A stretch of DNA of 64,000 nt from Indioceanicola profundi (GTDB lineage: Bacteria; Pseudomonadota; Alphaproteobacteria; Azospirillales; Azospirillaceae): positions 3,083,501 to 3,147,500 of the forward strand of contig NZ_CP030126.1 in NCBI RefSeq assembly GCF_003568845.1. Direction: 5' to 3'. Under the pieces are notes generated by a model. That model was given only the letters and a program-made list of their open reading frames with translations, made no database searches and had not been told where the DNA came from. Shown one piece after another: positions 1-7,989 of the stretch (its first letter is position 1; each line of letters opens with the position of its first letter). The position numbers were made by a program, and so were the translations under genes.

Positions 1-523
1 TTGCCCCGTTGGGATGGTTTAGCGGCGCAGTCCGCACGATGATGCCGGGATGGATGTCCAGCGTTTCGCCGGCCTGGAATTTGGTGAAGCGGCAACTGCC
101 GGCGATGAGGTTCAGGGGCACGGGGAACAGCGGCTCCGACATGAGCTGCCGGATGATCTGCTCCAGCGTCCGGTCGGGGCCAAGATGCCCCTCCCACATG
201 CGGAAGCAGTTCCGCTTGTCGTAGATCGGAGCGAAGAAGGGCAGGCCGCTGATATGGTCGTAATGGGTGTGGGTCAGGAACAGATCGCCCTTCAGCGCGC
301 CCTCCCCCTTCACCACCCGCTCCTCCAGCACTTCTCCCAGGGCGCGGATGCCGGTGCCGGCATCCAGGATGATCAGGTGATCGGCGCAACGCACCTCCAG
401 GCAGGGGGTGTTTCCGCCATAACGGGCCGTGGCCGGTCCGGGGCTGGCGATGCTGCCCCGAACGCCCCAGAAGGTCACCGTGAACTCCGACTGCTCCGCC
501 ACAGACCTCTCCCCCTCCGGCAT
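1..523 (-). CDS. MBL-fold metallo-hydrolase (3' end cut by the window edge)
   Basis: About 174 N-terminal codons of a metallo-beta-lactamase-fold hydrolase are present; the gene runs off the left edge. The N-terminus has the sheet motif FWGVRGSIASPGP and GGNTPCLEV, followed by LDAGTGIR and the metal-binding motif THTHYDH (His85, His87, Asp89, His90). This pattern is typical of the PhnP/cyclic-phosphodiesterase-like branch of the MBL superfamily, so a cytosolic phosphodiesterase-type hydrolase is the likeliest role; the substrate cannot be read. No signal peptide is visible. The ATG at 523 was chosen because it precedes the conserved start of the fold by about 15 residues. It lies 45 bases downstream of the response regulator on the same strand, so the two are probably co-transcribed. 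Confidence 0.85.
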   Translation of the reverse strand, partial: MPEGERSVAEQSEFTVTFWGVRGSIASPGPATARYGGNTPCLEVRCADHLIILDAGTGIRALGEVLEERVVKGEGALKGDLFLTHTHYDHISGLPFFAPIYDKRNCFRMWEGHLGPDRTLEQIIRQLMSEPLFPVPLNLIAGSCRFTKFQAGETLDIHPGIIVRTAPLNHPNGA

Positions 524-568
524 TCCGACCTCTAACACTGTAGCGCGATGGAAGGACCCGGCTGGAAC

Positions 569-1261
569 CTACAGCGCTAGGCGGTAGCCCCCCGGCTCGG
601 TGACCAGGATTTCCGCCTTGGCCGGATCGCGCTCGATCTTGCGGCGCAGGCGGTAAACATGGGTTTCCAGCGTATGGGTGGTGACCGCGGCGTTGTAGCC
701 CCAGACCTCGCCCAGCAGCGTTTCCCGCCCCACCGTCCGGGCGCCGGCGCAGTGAAGGAATCTCAGGATGTCCGCCTCCTTCTCGGTCAGCCGGATGGTG
801 CGCTGCCCGGCCTCGTCCAGCAGCAGCTTGGACGCCGGCTGGAACCGGTAGGGGCCGATCCGGATGGCATCGTCGTCCAGCGATGCGGACTGGCGCAGAT
901 GGGCGCGCAGACGGGTCAGCAGCAGGCTCAGCCGGATGGGCTTGGCGACGTAGTCGCTGGCTCCGCAGTCCTGGCCAAGGATGGCCTCCGCGTCGCCGGC
1001 GGATGCGGTGAGCATGATCACGGGGCATTTCAGCCCCTGCCCGCGCATGGTCCGGCACAGGTCCCGTCCATCCATGTCGGGCAGCCCTTCCTCCAGCAGG
1101 ACGGCGTCGAACCCGCCCGCCTCCACCGCCTGGAGCGCGGCCTCGGCCGTGGCCGCCTCCACGGTCTCCACCTGCTCCATCAGGGCGAGCTGCTCCGCCA
1201 ACGAACCGCGGAGCGCCGCGTCGCTTTCGACCAGAAGAATCCTCTTGAGCGTGGTGCTCAT
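569..1261 (-). CDS. OmpR-type response regulator with atypical receiver domain
   Basis: A 230-residue protein with an N-terminal receiver domain (about 6-120) and a C-terminal winged-helix trans_reg_C DNA-binding domain (about 132-230, with TEKEADILRFL and THTLETHVYRLRRKI). The receiver is not canonical. The position four residues before the conserved LP (LLEEGLPDMDG), normally the phosphorylated Asp, is Glu57, and the N-terminal acidic pair is Glu12-Ser13 instead of two acids. Thr85 and Lys107 are retained. No histidine kinase lies nearby. The likely reading is a DNA-binding regulator that works without classical phosphorylation, or is locked in an active-like state by the Glu; that is inference. 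It sits head-to-tail with the downstream MBL hydrolase gene. Confidence 0.9.
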   Translation of the reverse strand: MSTTLKRILLVESDAALRGSLAEQLALMEQVETVEAATAEAALQAVEAGGFDAVLLEEGLPDMDGRDLCRTMRGQGLKCPVIMLTASAGDAEAILGQDCGASDYVAKPIRLSLLLTRLRAHLRQSASLDDDAIRIGPYRFQPASKLLLDEAGQRTIRLTEKEADILRFLHCAGARTVGRETLLGEVWGYNAAVTTHTLETHVYRLRRKIERDPAKAEILVTEPGGYRLAL

Positions 1262-1363
1262 CGCTATCGGCGGTCCTGCACTCTTTCATACGTCCCCGCG
1301 GGCGGCGCAGGACGACAGCATCTCACGAGCAACGCGGTCGGCGGCCCTGACGGACCGGGACCG

Positions 1364-2227
1364 TCAGCGGACGGCAAGTATGTCCGTATGACCTACCAGC
1401 AGGCCGGAATCCCCGGCCACGGCCCGCCGCCGCGCTGCCCATTCCCTGATACGGCCGGACGATGCCGGAGCCTGCTCGACTGCGGCACCTTCATATCCGT
1501 CCAGCAACGCCAGATGCACGGGCTTTTCCCGCGGGCCGATGCGCCAGTCGGCACGGGCGGCATCCACCTGATAGCCGACGCGGCGCAACGCGTCGATAGC
1601 GGCAGCGGGTGCTGCCCCGCCCAGCGCCGGCCCGAACCCCTTGTCCCGGCCCATGTGATCCTCCACCAGCCCCAGCACGAAACCGTCATCCGGATCGGGT
1701 TCCTCGAACCGCACCCGTCCATCCACGGTCAGGGTCAGCAGAACCGGCGGAAGGCCGGCTTCCGCCAGCGCGTCGGCGAAACGCTCCACCCAGGCGGCGG
1801 ATGCCAGATCCAGCAGCGCGCTGGCGGTGATCCCGTCGGCCTCCCTGAAATCCAGGGCGGGCAGGCCGCCGGCCAGATCGCAGGGCCGCATCCGGACCCG
1901 CACGCTCCGGTCGGCGGAGCGGAGGGCGAGGCTTCCCCCCTCCTCCGCCACCGCATGGCCGCTGCCGGCGGCCCAGGCGGCGATCTCCCGCGGGGCCGCT
2001 TCCAGCAGTGCTGGATCGTTCTCCACCAGGGTCCAGTCCTGCTCCGCCCGGCCGATGCGCGGGGCGAGATGGCGCAGGTTGGCCCCGCTGCCGGCCCCGA
2101 GATCGATCAGCCGCGGGCTGCGCGGCAGGCTGCGGCCGAAGGCCCAAGTCAGCTCCACCGCGCGGGCGGCCCCGTCCAAGGGCTCCCGCAGGCGCAGCCA
2201 GCCCGGATCGAAGGTGGCGTGGCTCAT
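1364..2227 (-). CDS. class I SAM-dependent methyltransferase
   Basis: A 287-residue cytosolic protein with the Rossmann-type S-adenosylmethionine motif I at residues 40-50 (LIDLGAGSGAN) and a motif II-like acidic strand end at about 67-71 (LVEND). The C-terminal half, ending in a region with WRIGPREKPVHLALLDG, is not a family I can name, so the methyl acceptor is unknown. The start codon overlaps the stop of the upstream glycosyltransferase by four bases, indicating translational coupling. It is the last gene of the minus-strand arm of the cluster dehydrogenase - PTPS-like - glycosyltransferase - methyltransferase, so it probably tailors the product of that pathway. Confidence 0.82.
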   Translation of the reverse strand: MSHATFDPGWLRLREPLDGAARAVELTWAFGRSLPRSPRLIDLGAGSGANLRHLAPRIGRAEQDWTLVENDPALLEAAPREIAAWAAGSGHAVAEEGGSLALRSADRSVRVRMRPCDLAGGLPALDFREADGITASALLDLASAAWVERFADALAEAGLPPVLLTLTVDGRVRFEEPDPDDGFVLGLVEDHMGRDKGFGPALGGAAPAAAIDALRRVGYQVDAARADWRIGPREKPVHLALLDGYEGAAVEQAPASSGRIREWAARRRAVAGDSGLLVGHTDILAVR

Positions 2228-3315
2228 GCGATGCGCTCGATCCGCCGGTCCAGCGGCACGGCGCGGGCCAGTTCGGAGCGCAGCCGGTCGATGCTGTCCG
2301 CCCAGCCCGGCAGCGCATCGCCGGCCTCCCGCGCCGCCTCGGCCGCCGCGCGCAGCCGGTCCGGGCTGGAGAGCAGGCGGCGCAGGGCCGCCGCCAGGGC
2401 ATCCACATCGCCGGGCGGGACCAGGGCGCCGGCCCCGGCGGGAACCACCTCCGGCAGTGCGCCGGCATGGCCGGCCACCACCGGCACGCCGCGCACCAAC
2501 GCCTCCGCCGCCGCCATGCCGTAGCCTTCATGGTGGCTGGGCAGCAGGAACAGGGCAGCACCCCGCCACAGGGCGGACAGCTCCGGCTCCCGCACCTCCC
2601 CCGGCAGCGAGATGCGGTCCTGGAGACCGGCATCGGCGATGGCGGCCCGGACGGCGGCGGCGTGGGCGGGATCCCGCGTGCCGCTGCCGGCCAGAACCGC
2701 ATGCCAGGGCAGGTCGCGGCAGGCGTCCAGGGCATGGACCAGGGTGAGGTGCCCCTTGCGCGGGGTGATGGTGGCCAGGGACAGAAGCTTCGGATCGGCG
2801 GGATCGAACGCGCCCGCCGGTTCCGCCCGGTCGGTGCCGGGATTGACCACGGCGATGCGGTCCTCGGCCACACCCATCTCCGCCACGTCGCGGGCCGTGG
2901 CCCGGCTGGGCACGATCACCCGGCGGGCATTGGCCAGCACCGCGGATTCGAGTTGGCGCAGCACCCCTGCCCGCTCGGCATCCAGGCCGGTTTCCAGATG
3001 CAGCGGATGGTGCGCCAGGGCGGTGACGCGCAGCCGGTGCCGGTCCACCCACAGGGCGTGGGCCGCCGCCGGGATCGCCAGCCCGTCCACCAGCACCACC
3101 GACCCGTCCGGAATGCGCGCGGTGACGGCATCTGCCTCCAGCCTCGCCTCCTCGTCCGCGAAGGGATGCGGGCCGGGCAGCTCGTGCACGGTGACCTGCT
3201 CCCCCCGGCTGCGCAGCCCTTCCACGATCCGGCGCAGGAAGGCGTAGCCGCCGGTGGCCTGGTCGATGGAGCCGGGGCAGAGGATATGGACGGGGCGGCC
3301 GATGCTGCGGTTCAT
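2224..3315 (-). CDS. glycosyltransferase family 4 protein
   Basis: A 363-residue GT-B fold glycosyltransferase. The C-terminal donor-binding half carries [15 protein letters not shown] (about 182-196) and the family 4 E-x7-E motif [12 protein letters not shown] (Glu263 and Glu271) followed by GVPVVAG. The N-terminal acceptor half has a glycine-rich segment [16 protein letters not shown]. There is no signal peptide or membrane anchor. Retaining transfer from a nucleotide sugar is expected of the family; sugar and acceptor are unknown. The start overlaps the PTPS-like stop by four bases and the stop overlaps the methyltransferase start by four bases, so the three proteins are made from one coupled message. 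Confidence 0.86.
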   Translation of the reverse strand: MNRSIGRPVHILCPGSIDQATGGYAFLRRIVEGLRSRGEQVTVHELPGPHPFADEEARLEADAVTARIPDGSVVLVDGLAIPAAAHALWVDRHRLRVTALAHHPLHLETGLDAERAGVLRQLESAVLANARRVIVPSRATARDVAEMGVAEDRIAVVNPGTDRAEPAGAFDPADPKLLSLATITPRKGHLTLVHALDACRDLPWHAVLAGSGTRDPAHAAAVRAAIADAGLQDRISLPGEVREPELSALWRGAALFLLPSHHEGYGMAAAEALVRGVPVVAGHAGALPEVVPAGAGALVPPGDVDALAAALRRLLSSPDRLRAAAEAAREAGDALPGWADSIDRLRSELARAVPLDRRIERIA

Positions 3316-3713
3316 GCGACGGGTCCTTCGAAGCTGGCCCAGGCGGCGTGGCTTTCATGCAGGGTGATCTTCAGCCCGGCGAGACCGCGCCCATGCTCGC
3401 CCAAGGCGCCCTCGGCGATCCGCGCCTTGATCCGGCGGTGGATTTCGCCGGCCAGGAACTCGGTCGTGGTGTTGCGCCCGCGGAAATCCGACAGCTCGTC
3501 CAGGTTCTGGTAGTTCAGCGGGGTCAGCACCTCCTTCAGCAGGGCCGACGCCTCCCCGATATCCACCACCAGCCCGTCCGGCGACAGGCCGGGCCGCCGG
3601 AACTCCGCATCCACCACGAAGGTGGCCCCGTGCAGCTTCTGCGCCGGCCCGAAGATCTCCCCCACGAAGCTGTGGGCGATCATGATGTGGTCCCGGACGG
3701 TCAAGGCGTACAT
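3312..3713 (-). CDS. divergent 6-pyruvoyl-tetrahydropterin synthase / QueD-family protein
   Basis: A 133-residue protein of the PTPS/6-carboxytetrahydropterin synthase family by length and layout: N-terminal IAHSF (His14), KLHGATF (His28), a central [15 protein letters not shown] helix, TTTEFLA and a final [10 protein letters not shown] with the conserved substrate-binding Glu. Key residues differ. The family HGHxY motif, with two zinc His, reads HGATF, so the third zinc ligand is Ala30. The catalytic Cys that normally lies a few residues before it is absent (FGPAQK), and the catalytic His of the LDHxxLN-type motif is replaced in LNYQNLDE. Orthodox QueD or PTPS chemistry is therefore doubtful. 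Overlap with the glycosyltransferase ties it to the sugar-modifying cluster rather than to queuosine genes. Confidence 0.78.
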   Translation of the reverse strand: MYALTVRDHIMIAHSFVGEIFGPAQKLHGATFVVDAEFRRPGLSPDGLVVDIGEASALLKEVLTPLNYQNLDELSDFRGRNTTTEFLAGEIHRRIKARIAEGALGEHGRGLAGLKITLHESHAAWASFEGPVA

Positions 3714-3745
3714 GGGGGCTCCTGGTTCCTGGTTTCCGGATCACA

Positions 3746-3830
3746 TAGGTCGCGAGGAGCCGGAGGCGGATTGCGACATCTTGCCGGTGGGCGGGCGAAT
3801 GTCGCGATCCGCCGCGCTCCTTGCGACCTA
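3746..3830. repeat. palindromic intergenic repeat (GTAGGTCGCGAG family), copy 1
   Basis: Two arms of about 32 bases, starting TAGGTCGCGAG at 3746 and ending CTTGCGACCTA at 3830, are near-complements separated by about 20 bases. The inner parts carry GCGGATTGCGACA and its complement TGTCGCGATCCGC. The last three bases of the right arm form the stop codon of the dehydrogenase gene. A better-preserved copy lies at 54759-54848 between nadB and nadC. The element sits inside a same-strand gene cluster, so it would be transcribed as a stable stem-loop. Confidence 0.8.
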
Positions 3831-4801
3831 CGGACGCTCATAACGGACCACATGGCACAGCCCGCCCGCTTCCGCCAGCCGGGCCATGGTGCCGGGCATC
3901 TGCTCGAACGCGCTATCCCCGTCGAGCAAGGCGTCCAGCCGCCCGTCCTCCAGCAGCGAGAGGGCGAGGTCGAGGCGGCGGGCATGGGACCAGCGGGGGC
4001 GCATGGATGGCGCCACCATGCCGACCTGGCTGGAGATCAGGCGCAGCCGCCTGGGATGGAAGCCCGCCCCGAGCGGGGCCGCGACCGGCCGGTCGCCATA
4101 CCAGGACGCCTCCACCAGCGTGGCCTCCACCCCGCCAGCCCGAGCGCGGTGGCGAGCCCGGCATCGCTGGCGCTGGCATGGATCACCAGATCGCGGTTCC
4201 CCGAAGCATGCTCCGGCCCGGTGAAGGGAACGCCCAGCGCCGCCGCCACCGCGGCCCGGACGGGATCGATGTCGATGAGCTGCACGGAGGTGCCGGGAAT
4301 CCGGGCGGCGAGGAAGGCGGCCAGCAGCCCCACCACGCCGGCCCCGACCACCGCGATCCGCTGGCCGGGCAGCACGCCGCCGTCCCAGAGCAGGTTCAGC
4401 GCCGTTTCCATGTTGGCGGCCAGCACGGCGCGGGCCGTGGGCACCCCGTCCGGCACCGGCCGGCAGGCCTCGACCGGCACCAGCATCCGGTCCTGGTGCG
4501 GATGCAGCAGGAAGACGCGCCGCCCCAGCAGCTCCGCCGGCCCCTGCTCCACCACGCCCACCAGATTGTAGCCGTACTTCACCGGGCCGGGGAAATCGCC
4601 GGACTGGAAGGGGCAGCGCATCGTGTCGCGCAGCGCGTCCGGCACGCCGCCCCGGAACACCAGGCTCTCCGTGCCCCGGCTGATCCCGCTGGCGAGTGCG
4701 CGCACCATGGCCTCGCCAGGGGCGGGCGGGCGCAGCTCCTCCGCCCGAATCTCGCCCCGGCCGGGTTCAACCACCCAAAAGGCGCGTGCCGTGCCGCTCA
4801 T
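3828..4801 (-). pseudogene. MDR-superfamily (BchC-like) dehydrogenase, reading frame broken by a one-base shift
   Basis: The N-terminal ~220 codons (ATG at 4801) encode a medium-chain dehydrogenase: [20 protein letters not shown], a nucleotide fold [13 protein letters not shown] (Gly153-Gly158) and an acidic LIDIDP at 175-180 that suggests NAD(H). It lacks the GHE zinc signature and the structural Cys cluster of alcohol dehydrogenases and resembles the BchC-like, non-ADH branch. At 4130-4133 the frame is lost; the remaining ~100 codons ([19 protein letters not shown] ... HVVRYERP) continue in another frame to the stop at 3828. One extra C in the run of four C at 4130-4133 (G on the coding strand) would rejoin them. 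This is either a real inactivation or a sequencing error; good codon structure on both sides favours error or a very recent mutation. First gene of the minus-strand arm. Confidence 0.8.
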
Positions 4802-4920
4802 GCATTCCGGTCCCGATCTGGTCATCGCGCGGCAGCGTGGAGCGGGCACGCGCGGAGGTCAAGGCAGGGCATCGTTTCCGCCGCCCTTGCTTCCCTGGGG
4901 CGGAGCCCAACCTTTATCGC

Positions 4921-5703
4921 ATGAGCATTGGACTCCATCCCTCGTCCGCAGGCGCGGACCACACGCTGGCGCGGCAAGTGGCGGCCCATCTGGCCGTTGC
5001 CGCCGCCATCGCCGCCGGGGCGGGGGCGGCGTTGGGAGAGGCGCTGGGGATGCCGGTGCCCTATGCCGCCGGTTCGCTCGCCGTGTTCCTGCTGGTCGCG
5101 GCCAACGCCGCGCGGGGCCTGCCCCTGCATGCGCCGCACCGGCGCTGGGGCGACGCCAACCGGGTCACCCTGGCGCGCGGCGTGCTGATCAGCTTGGTGG
5201 GCGGCGCGCTGGCCGTGATCCCGCATCTCGGCGCTGCCGGCCTGTGGGCGGTCTCCGCCATCGCCGTCATGGCCCTGGCCCTGGACGGGGCCGATGGCTG
5301 GGTGGCACGGCGGCAGCGCATGTCCAGCGAGTACGGCGCCCGCTTCGACATGGGGCTGGACACGCTGCTGACCCTGATCCTGGCCCTGCTGCTCTGGCGG
5401 CTGGGGGAGGCGGGGCCATGGGTTCTACTGGCGGGGCTGCTGCGCCATCTGTTCGTGCTGGCCGGCATGGCGGTGCCCCGGTTGCAGGGGCGGCTTCCCT
5501 TCAGCCAGCGGCGGCGGGTGGTCTGCGTGGTGCAGATCGCGGCCCTTGCCGCCGGGCTTACCCCGCTTGTCGGGCCGCCCTGGACCGGCCTTGCGGCTGG
5601 TGCCGCTCTTGGACTTTTGCTTTTCTCCTTCCTGGTGGATACGGTCTGGCTTCTGCGACAGGACGGCCGCCCGGACGTTACACATTCGGAAGGCCGGATA
5701 TGA
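4921..5703 (+). CDS. CDP-alcohol phosphatidyltransferase family membrane protein
   Basis: A 260-residue integral membrane protein with about six hydrophobic segments. It contains a perfect family signature D-G-x2-A-R-x8-G-x3-D-x3-D: Asp125, Gly126, Ala129, Arg130, Gly139, Asp143 and Asp147. Enzymes of this family join a CDP-linked alcohol such as diacylglycerol to a second alcohol or polyol phosphate in the cytoplasmic membrane. It does not closely resemble PgsA or PssA apart from the motif, so its acceptor is unknown. It starts 119 bases from the divergent dehydrogenase gene, leaving room for a bidirectional promoter, and its stop overlaps the next start (ATGA), coupling it to the RibA-like gene. 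Confidence 0.85.
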   Translation: MSIGLHPSSAGADHTLARQVAAHLAVAAAIAAGAGAALGEALGMPVPYAAGSLAVFLLVAANAARGLPLHAPHRRWGDANRVTLARGVLISLVGGALAVIPHLGAAGLWAVSAIAVMALALDGADGWVARRQRMSSEYGARFDMGLDTLLTLILALLLWRLGEAGPWVLLAGLLRHLFVLAGMAVPRLQGRLPFSQRRRVVCVVQIAALAAGLTPLVGPPWTGLAAGAALGLLLFSFLVDTVWLLRQDGRPDVTHSEGRI

Positions 5704-6875
5704 CCGCACCGATCGGCAGTACGAACATGGCCCTGGACATCCTTCCCGCGGACCTGAACCGCCCCCTGGACCGCGCCGCCCAGCGTGCCGTGGACCGCGC
5801 CCTTTCGGAGCTGCGCCGGGCGGAAACGGTGGTGCTGGGAACCGCCGACGGCTGCACGCTTCTGGTCCAGGCGGCGGAATCGGCCACGGCCCCCGGCCTG
5901 TCCGCCCTGCAGGTGTTGGGCGGACAGTCGCCGGTGCTGGCGATCAGCGGACAGCGCGCCCTGGCGCTGGGGCTGCAGGTGGCGGAGAGCAGCACCGTGC
6001 TGCTGCGCCCCGGCACAGCCCTGGCCCCCGATCTGGCCCGCACCCTGGCTGACCCTACCCATCAGCCCGCCCGCCCCCGCGCCGCCGCATTGCCGCCGGC
6101 GGAGGAGCTGCCGCCCGGTTCGACCCCCGAAGGGGCGGCGCTGCTGCTGGTGAAGCTGGCCCGCATGCTGCCGGCCGCCATCGTGGCGGAGGTGCCGAGG
6201 GCAGGGGACGCGGCCCTGTTCGCCCGCAAGCACGACCTGCTGCCGGTGCGGCAGGAGGACATCCTGGCCTACCGCGACCAGACCGCCCGCACGCTCTACC
6301 GCGTGGCGGAGGCCACGGTGCCGCTGGAGGATGCGGAGCGCACCCGCATCCTGGCCTTCCGCCCGTCCGACGGCGGGCCGGAGCATCTGGCCATTGTGAT
6401 CGGCGAACCGAAGCCGGGCGAGCCGGTGCTGACCCGGCTGCACAGCGAATGCTTCACCGGCGATCTGCTGGGCTCCCTGCGCTGCGACTGCGGCCCGCAG
6501 CTCCGCGGCGCGATCAAGGAGATCGCGGAGGCCGGGGCAGGGGTGCTGCTCTATCTGGCGCAGGAGGGGCGGGGCATCGGGCTGGTCAACAAGCTGCGCG
6601 CCTACCGGCTCCAGGATGGCGGGCTGGACACGGTGGACGCCAACACCGCCCTGGGCTTCGACGCCGACGAGCGTGTCTATTTCCCGGCCGCCAGCATGCT
6701 GAAGTCGCTGGGCTTCAAGGCGGTGCGGCTGCTGACCAACAACCCGGACAAGATGGCCCAGCTCGCCAAATGCGGCGTGCAGGTGGTGGACCGCGTCCCC
6801 CACATCTTCCCCAGCAACGGCCACAACGAGGCCTATCTCCGCACCAAGGCGGAGAAGTCCGGGCACATGTTCTGA
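5700..6875 (+). CDS. RibA-like GTP cyclohydrolase II with degenerate DHBP-synthase-like N-terminal half
   Basis: A 391-residue protein. The C-terminal half (about 195-391) is a GTP cyclohydrolase II: zinc site ECFTGDLLGSLRCDCG with Cys251, Cys262 and Cys264, the catalytic segment QEGRGIGLVNKLRAY, and LLTNNPDKM near the end. The N-terminal half resembles a 3,4-dihydroxy-2-butanone-4-phosphate synthase fold only loosely and lacks its acidic active-site pattern, so it is probably not catalytic. The canonical reaction opens GTP to 2,5-diamino-6-ribosylamino-pyrimidinone phosphate for riboflavin or related compounds. The ATG at 5700 overlaps the upstream stop. Its company (PTPS-like, glycosyltransferase, CDP-alcohol enzyme) suggests a GTP-derived specialised product rather than, or besides, riboflavin. 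Confidence 0.88.
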   Translation: MTAPIGSTNMALDILPADLNRPLDRAAQRAVDRALSELRRAETVVLGTADGCTLLVQAAESATAPGLSALQVLGGQSPVLAISGQRALALGLQVAESSTVLLRPGTALAPDLARTLADPTHQPARPRAAALPPAEELPPGSTPEGAALLLVKLARMLPAAIVAEVPRAGDAALFARKHDLLPVRQEDILAYRDQTARTLYRVAEATVPLEDAERTRILAFRPSDGGPEHLAIVIGEPKPGEPVLTRLHSECFTGDLLGSLRCDCGPQLRGAIKEIAEAGAGVLLYLAQEGRGIGLVNKLRAYRLQDGGLDTVDANTALGFDADERVYFPAASMLKSLGFKAVRLLTNNPDKMAQLAKCGVQVVDRVPHIFPSNGHNEAYLRTKAEKSGHMF

Positions 6876-6947
6876 CGTCGTCCCGTTTTCACTATCCCAA
6901 TTTGCAGACCCGCACGTACATTTCCTCCCCATACCGGGCAGGGAGCG

Positions 6948-7841
6948 ATGAAAGTGCGTTTGGCTGTTCTGGGCGCGATTGCGGTGCTGGGCTTCTGTGT
7001 GCAGCCGGCCAAGGCGGCGGAGGCGTCGCCTCCGGCCTTCGAGATCGAGCGTAGCGCTGTCCACACGATCGAGTCCGCCGTGGCCAAGCGGCGCTACGGG
7101 ATCTTCGTGAAGACCCCGCCGGGATATGATGACCCGGCGAATGCCGGGCGGCGCTATCCGGTCATCTACATGACCGACGGCCCCTACACCTTCCAGGTCG
7201 CCTCCGGCATCTCGCGGCTGCTGTTCAGCCAGAAGAAGATGGAGGAGTTCATCCTGGTCGGCATCGGCTATGCGGAGGGCGAGTCCGGCACAGCCAGCCG
7301 CAACCGCGACCTGACGCCCTGGACCAATCCGAACAACCCCGGCATCGGCGGAGCCGCCGCCTTCCTGAAGTTCATCCGCACGGACGCGATGCCGGAGCTG
7401 GAGCGGCTCTACCGCATCGATCCCGCGCGCCGCACCCTGGCGGGCCAGTCCTATGGCGGCCTGTTTGGCCTGTGGGTGGCGCTGACGGAGCCGGAGCTGT
7501 TCTCCAGCTACATCCTGACCAGCCCGTCCATCTGGTACGCCCGCAAGGCGCTGCTGGAGCTGGAGGCGCGCTACGCGGCGAAGAACAAGGACATGAGGGC
7601 GGCCATCTATTTCGCCATCGGCTCCTTCGAAACGGTGAACCCGGCCTCCGACGATCCGCGCTATCTCGCCACCAACGACATGGTCGGCGACCAGCAGGAG
7701 ATGGCGAAGCGGCTCCAGTCCCGCAACTATCCCGGCCTGCGCGTGCGCAGCGACGTGATCGAGGGCACCGTGCACGAAACCACCTTCCCCGTAGGGCTGA
7801 TCCACGCGCTGCATTGGCTGTTCCCCTATCTGGGGAAGTAG
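6948..7841 (+). CDS. secreted alpha/beta-hydrolase (esterase D / Fes-IroE-like)
   Basis: A 297-residue exported hydrolase. Residues 1-24 are a classical Sec signal ending in PAKA-A. The mature part carries the putative-esterase family features RYPVIYMTDGPY (about 70-80), the nucleophile elbow LAGQSYGGLFGLW with Ser168, and a late His in EGTVHETTFPVG as the likely catalytic base. Relatives include ferric-siderophore esterases and other carboxylesterases; there are no siderophore genes here, so the substrate is open. A 72-base gap separates it from ribA. It is followed by a hairpin at 7851-7879 and converges on the ABC transporter genes. Confidence 0.83.
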   Translation: MKVRLAVLGAIAVLGFCVQPAKAAEASPPAFEIERSAVHTIESAVAKRRYGIFVKTPPGYDDPANAGRRYPVIYMTDGPYTFQVASGISRLLFSQKKMEEFILVGIGYAEGESGTASRNRDLTPWTNPNNPGIGGAAAFLKFIRTDAMPELERLYRIDPARRTLAGQSYGGLFGLWVALTEPELFSSYILTSPSIWYARKALLELEARYAAKNKDMRAAIYFAIGSFETVNPASDDPRYLATNDMVGDQQEMAKRLQSRNYPGLRVRSDVIEGTVHETTFPVGLIHALHWLFPYLGK

Positions 7842-7850
7842 GTCGGCGGC

Positions 7851-7879
7851 CACCTTCGCCCTTTGACAAGGGCAAGGTG
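7851..7879. terminator. hairpin between convergent genes (possible bidirectional terminator)
   Basis: CACCTTCGCCC at 7851-7861 pairs with GGGCAAGGTG at 7870-7879, with one bulged base and an eight-base loop. It lies ten bases after the esterase stop and 110 bases from the end of the convergent permease gene. No long U-run follows. It also resembles a short repeat common between proteobacterial genes, so termination is likely but not certain. Confidence 0.5.
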
Positions 7880-7989
7880 AGGGGGCTCCTTCGACATCTT
7901 CGCAAGCGGGAGCATGTCCTCGCCCTGAGCCTGTCGTTGCCGCAGGCGGCTAGGGCAGGGACATGCGGGCCGGCAGAACGGACACCGCC

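Noticed and set aside
5061-7853. A 930-codon minus-strand frame opposite ribA and the esterase
   Set aside because: Long antisense frames are expected at this G+C content; the plus-strand genes carry all conserved motifs.
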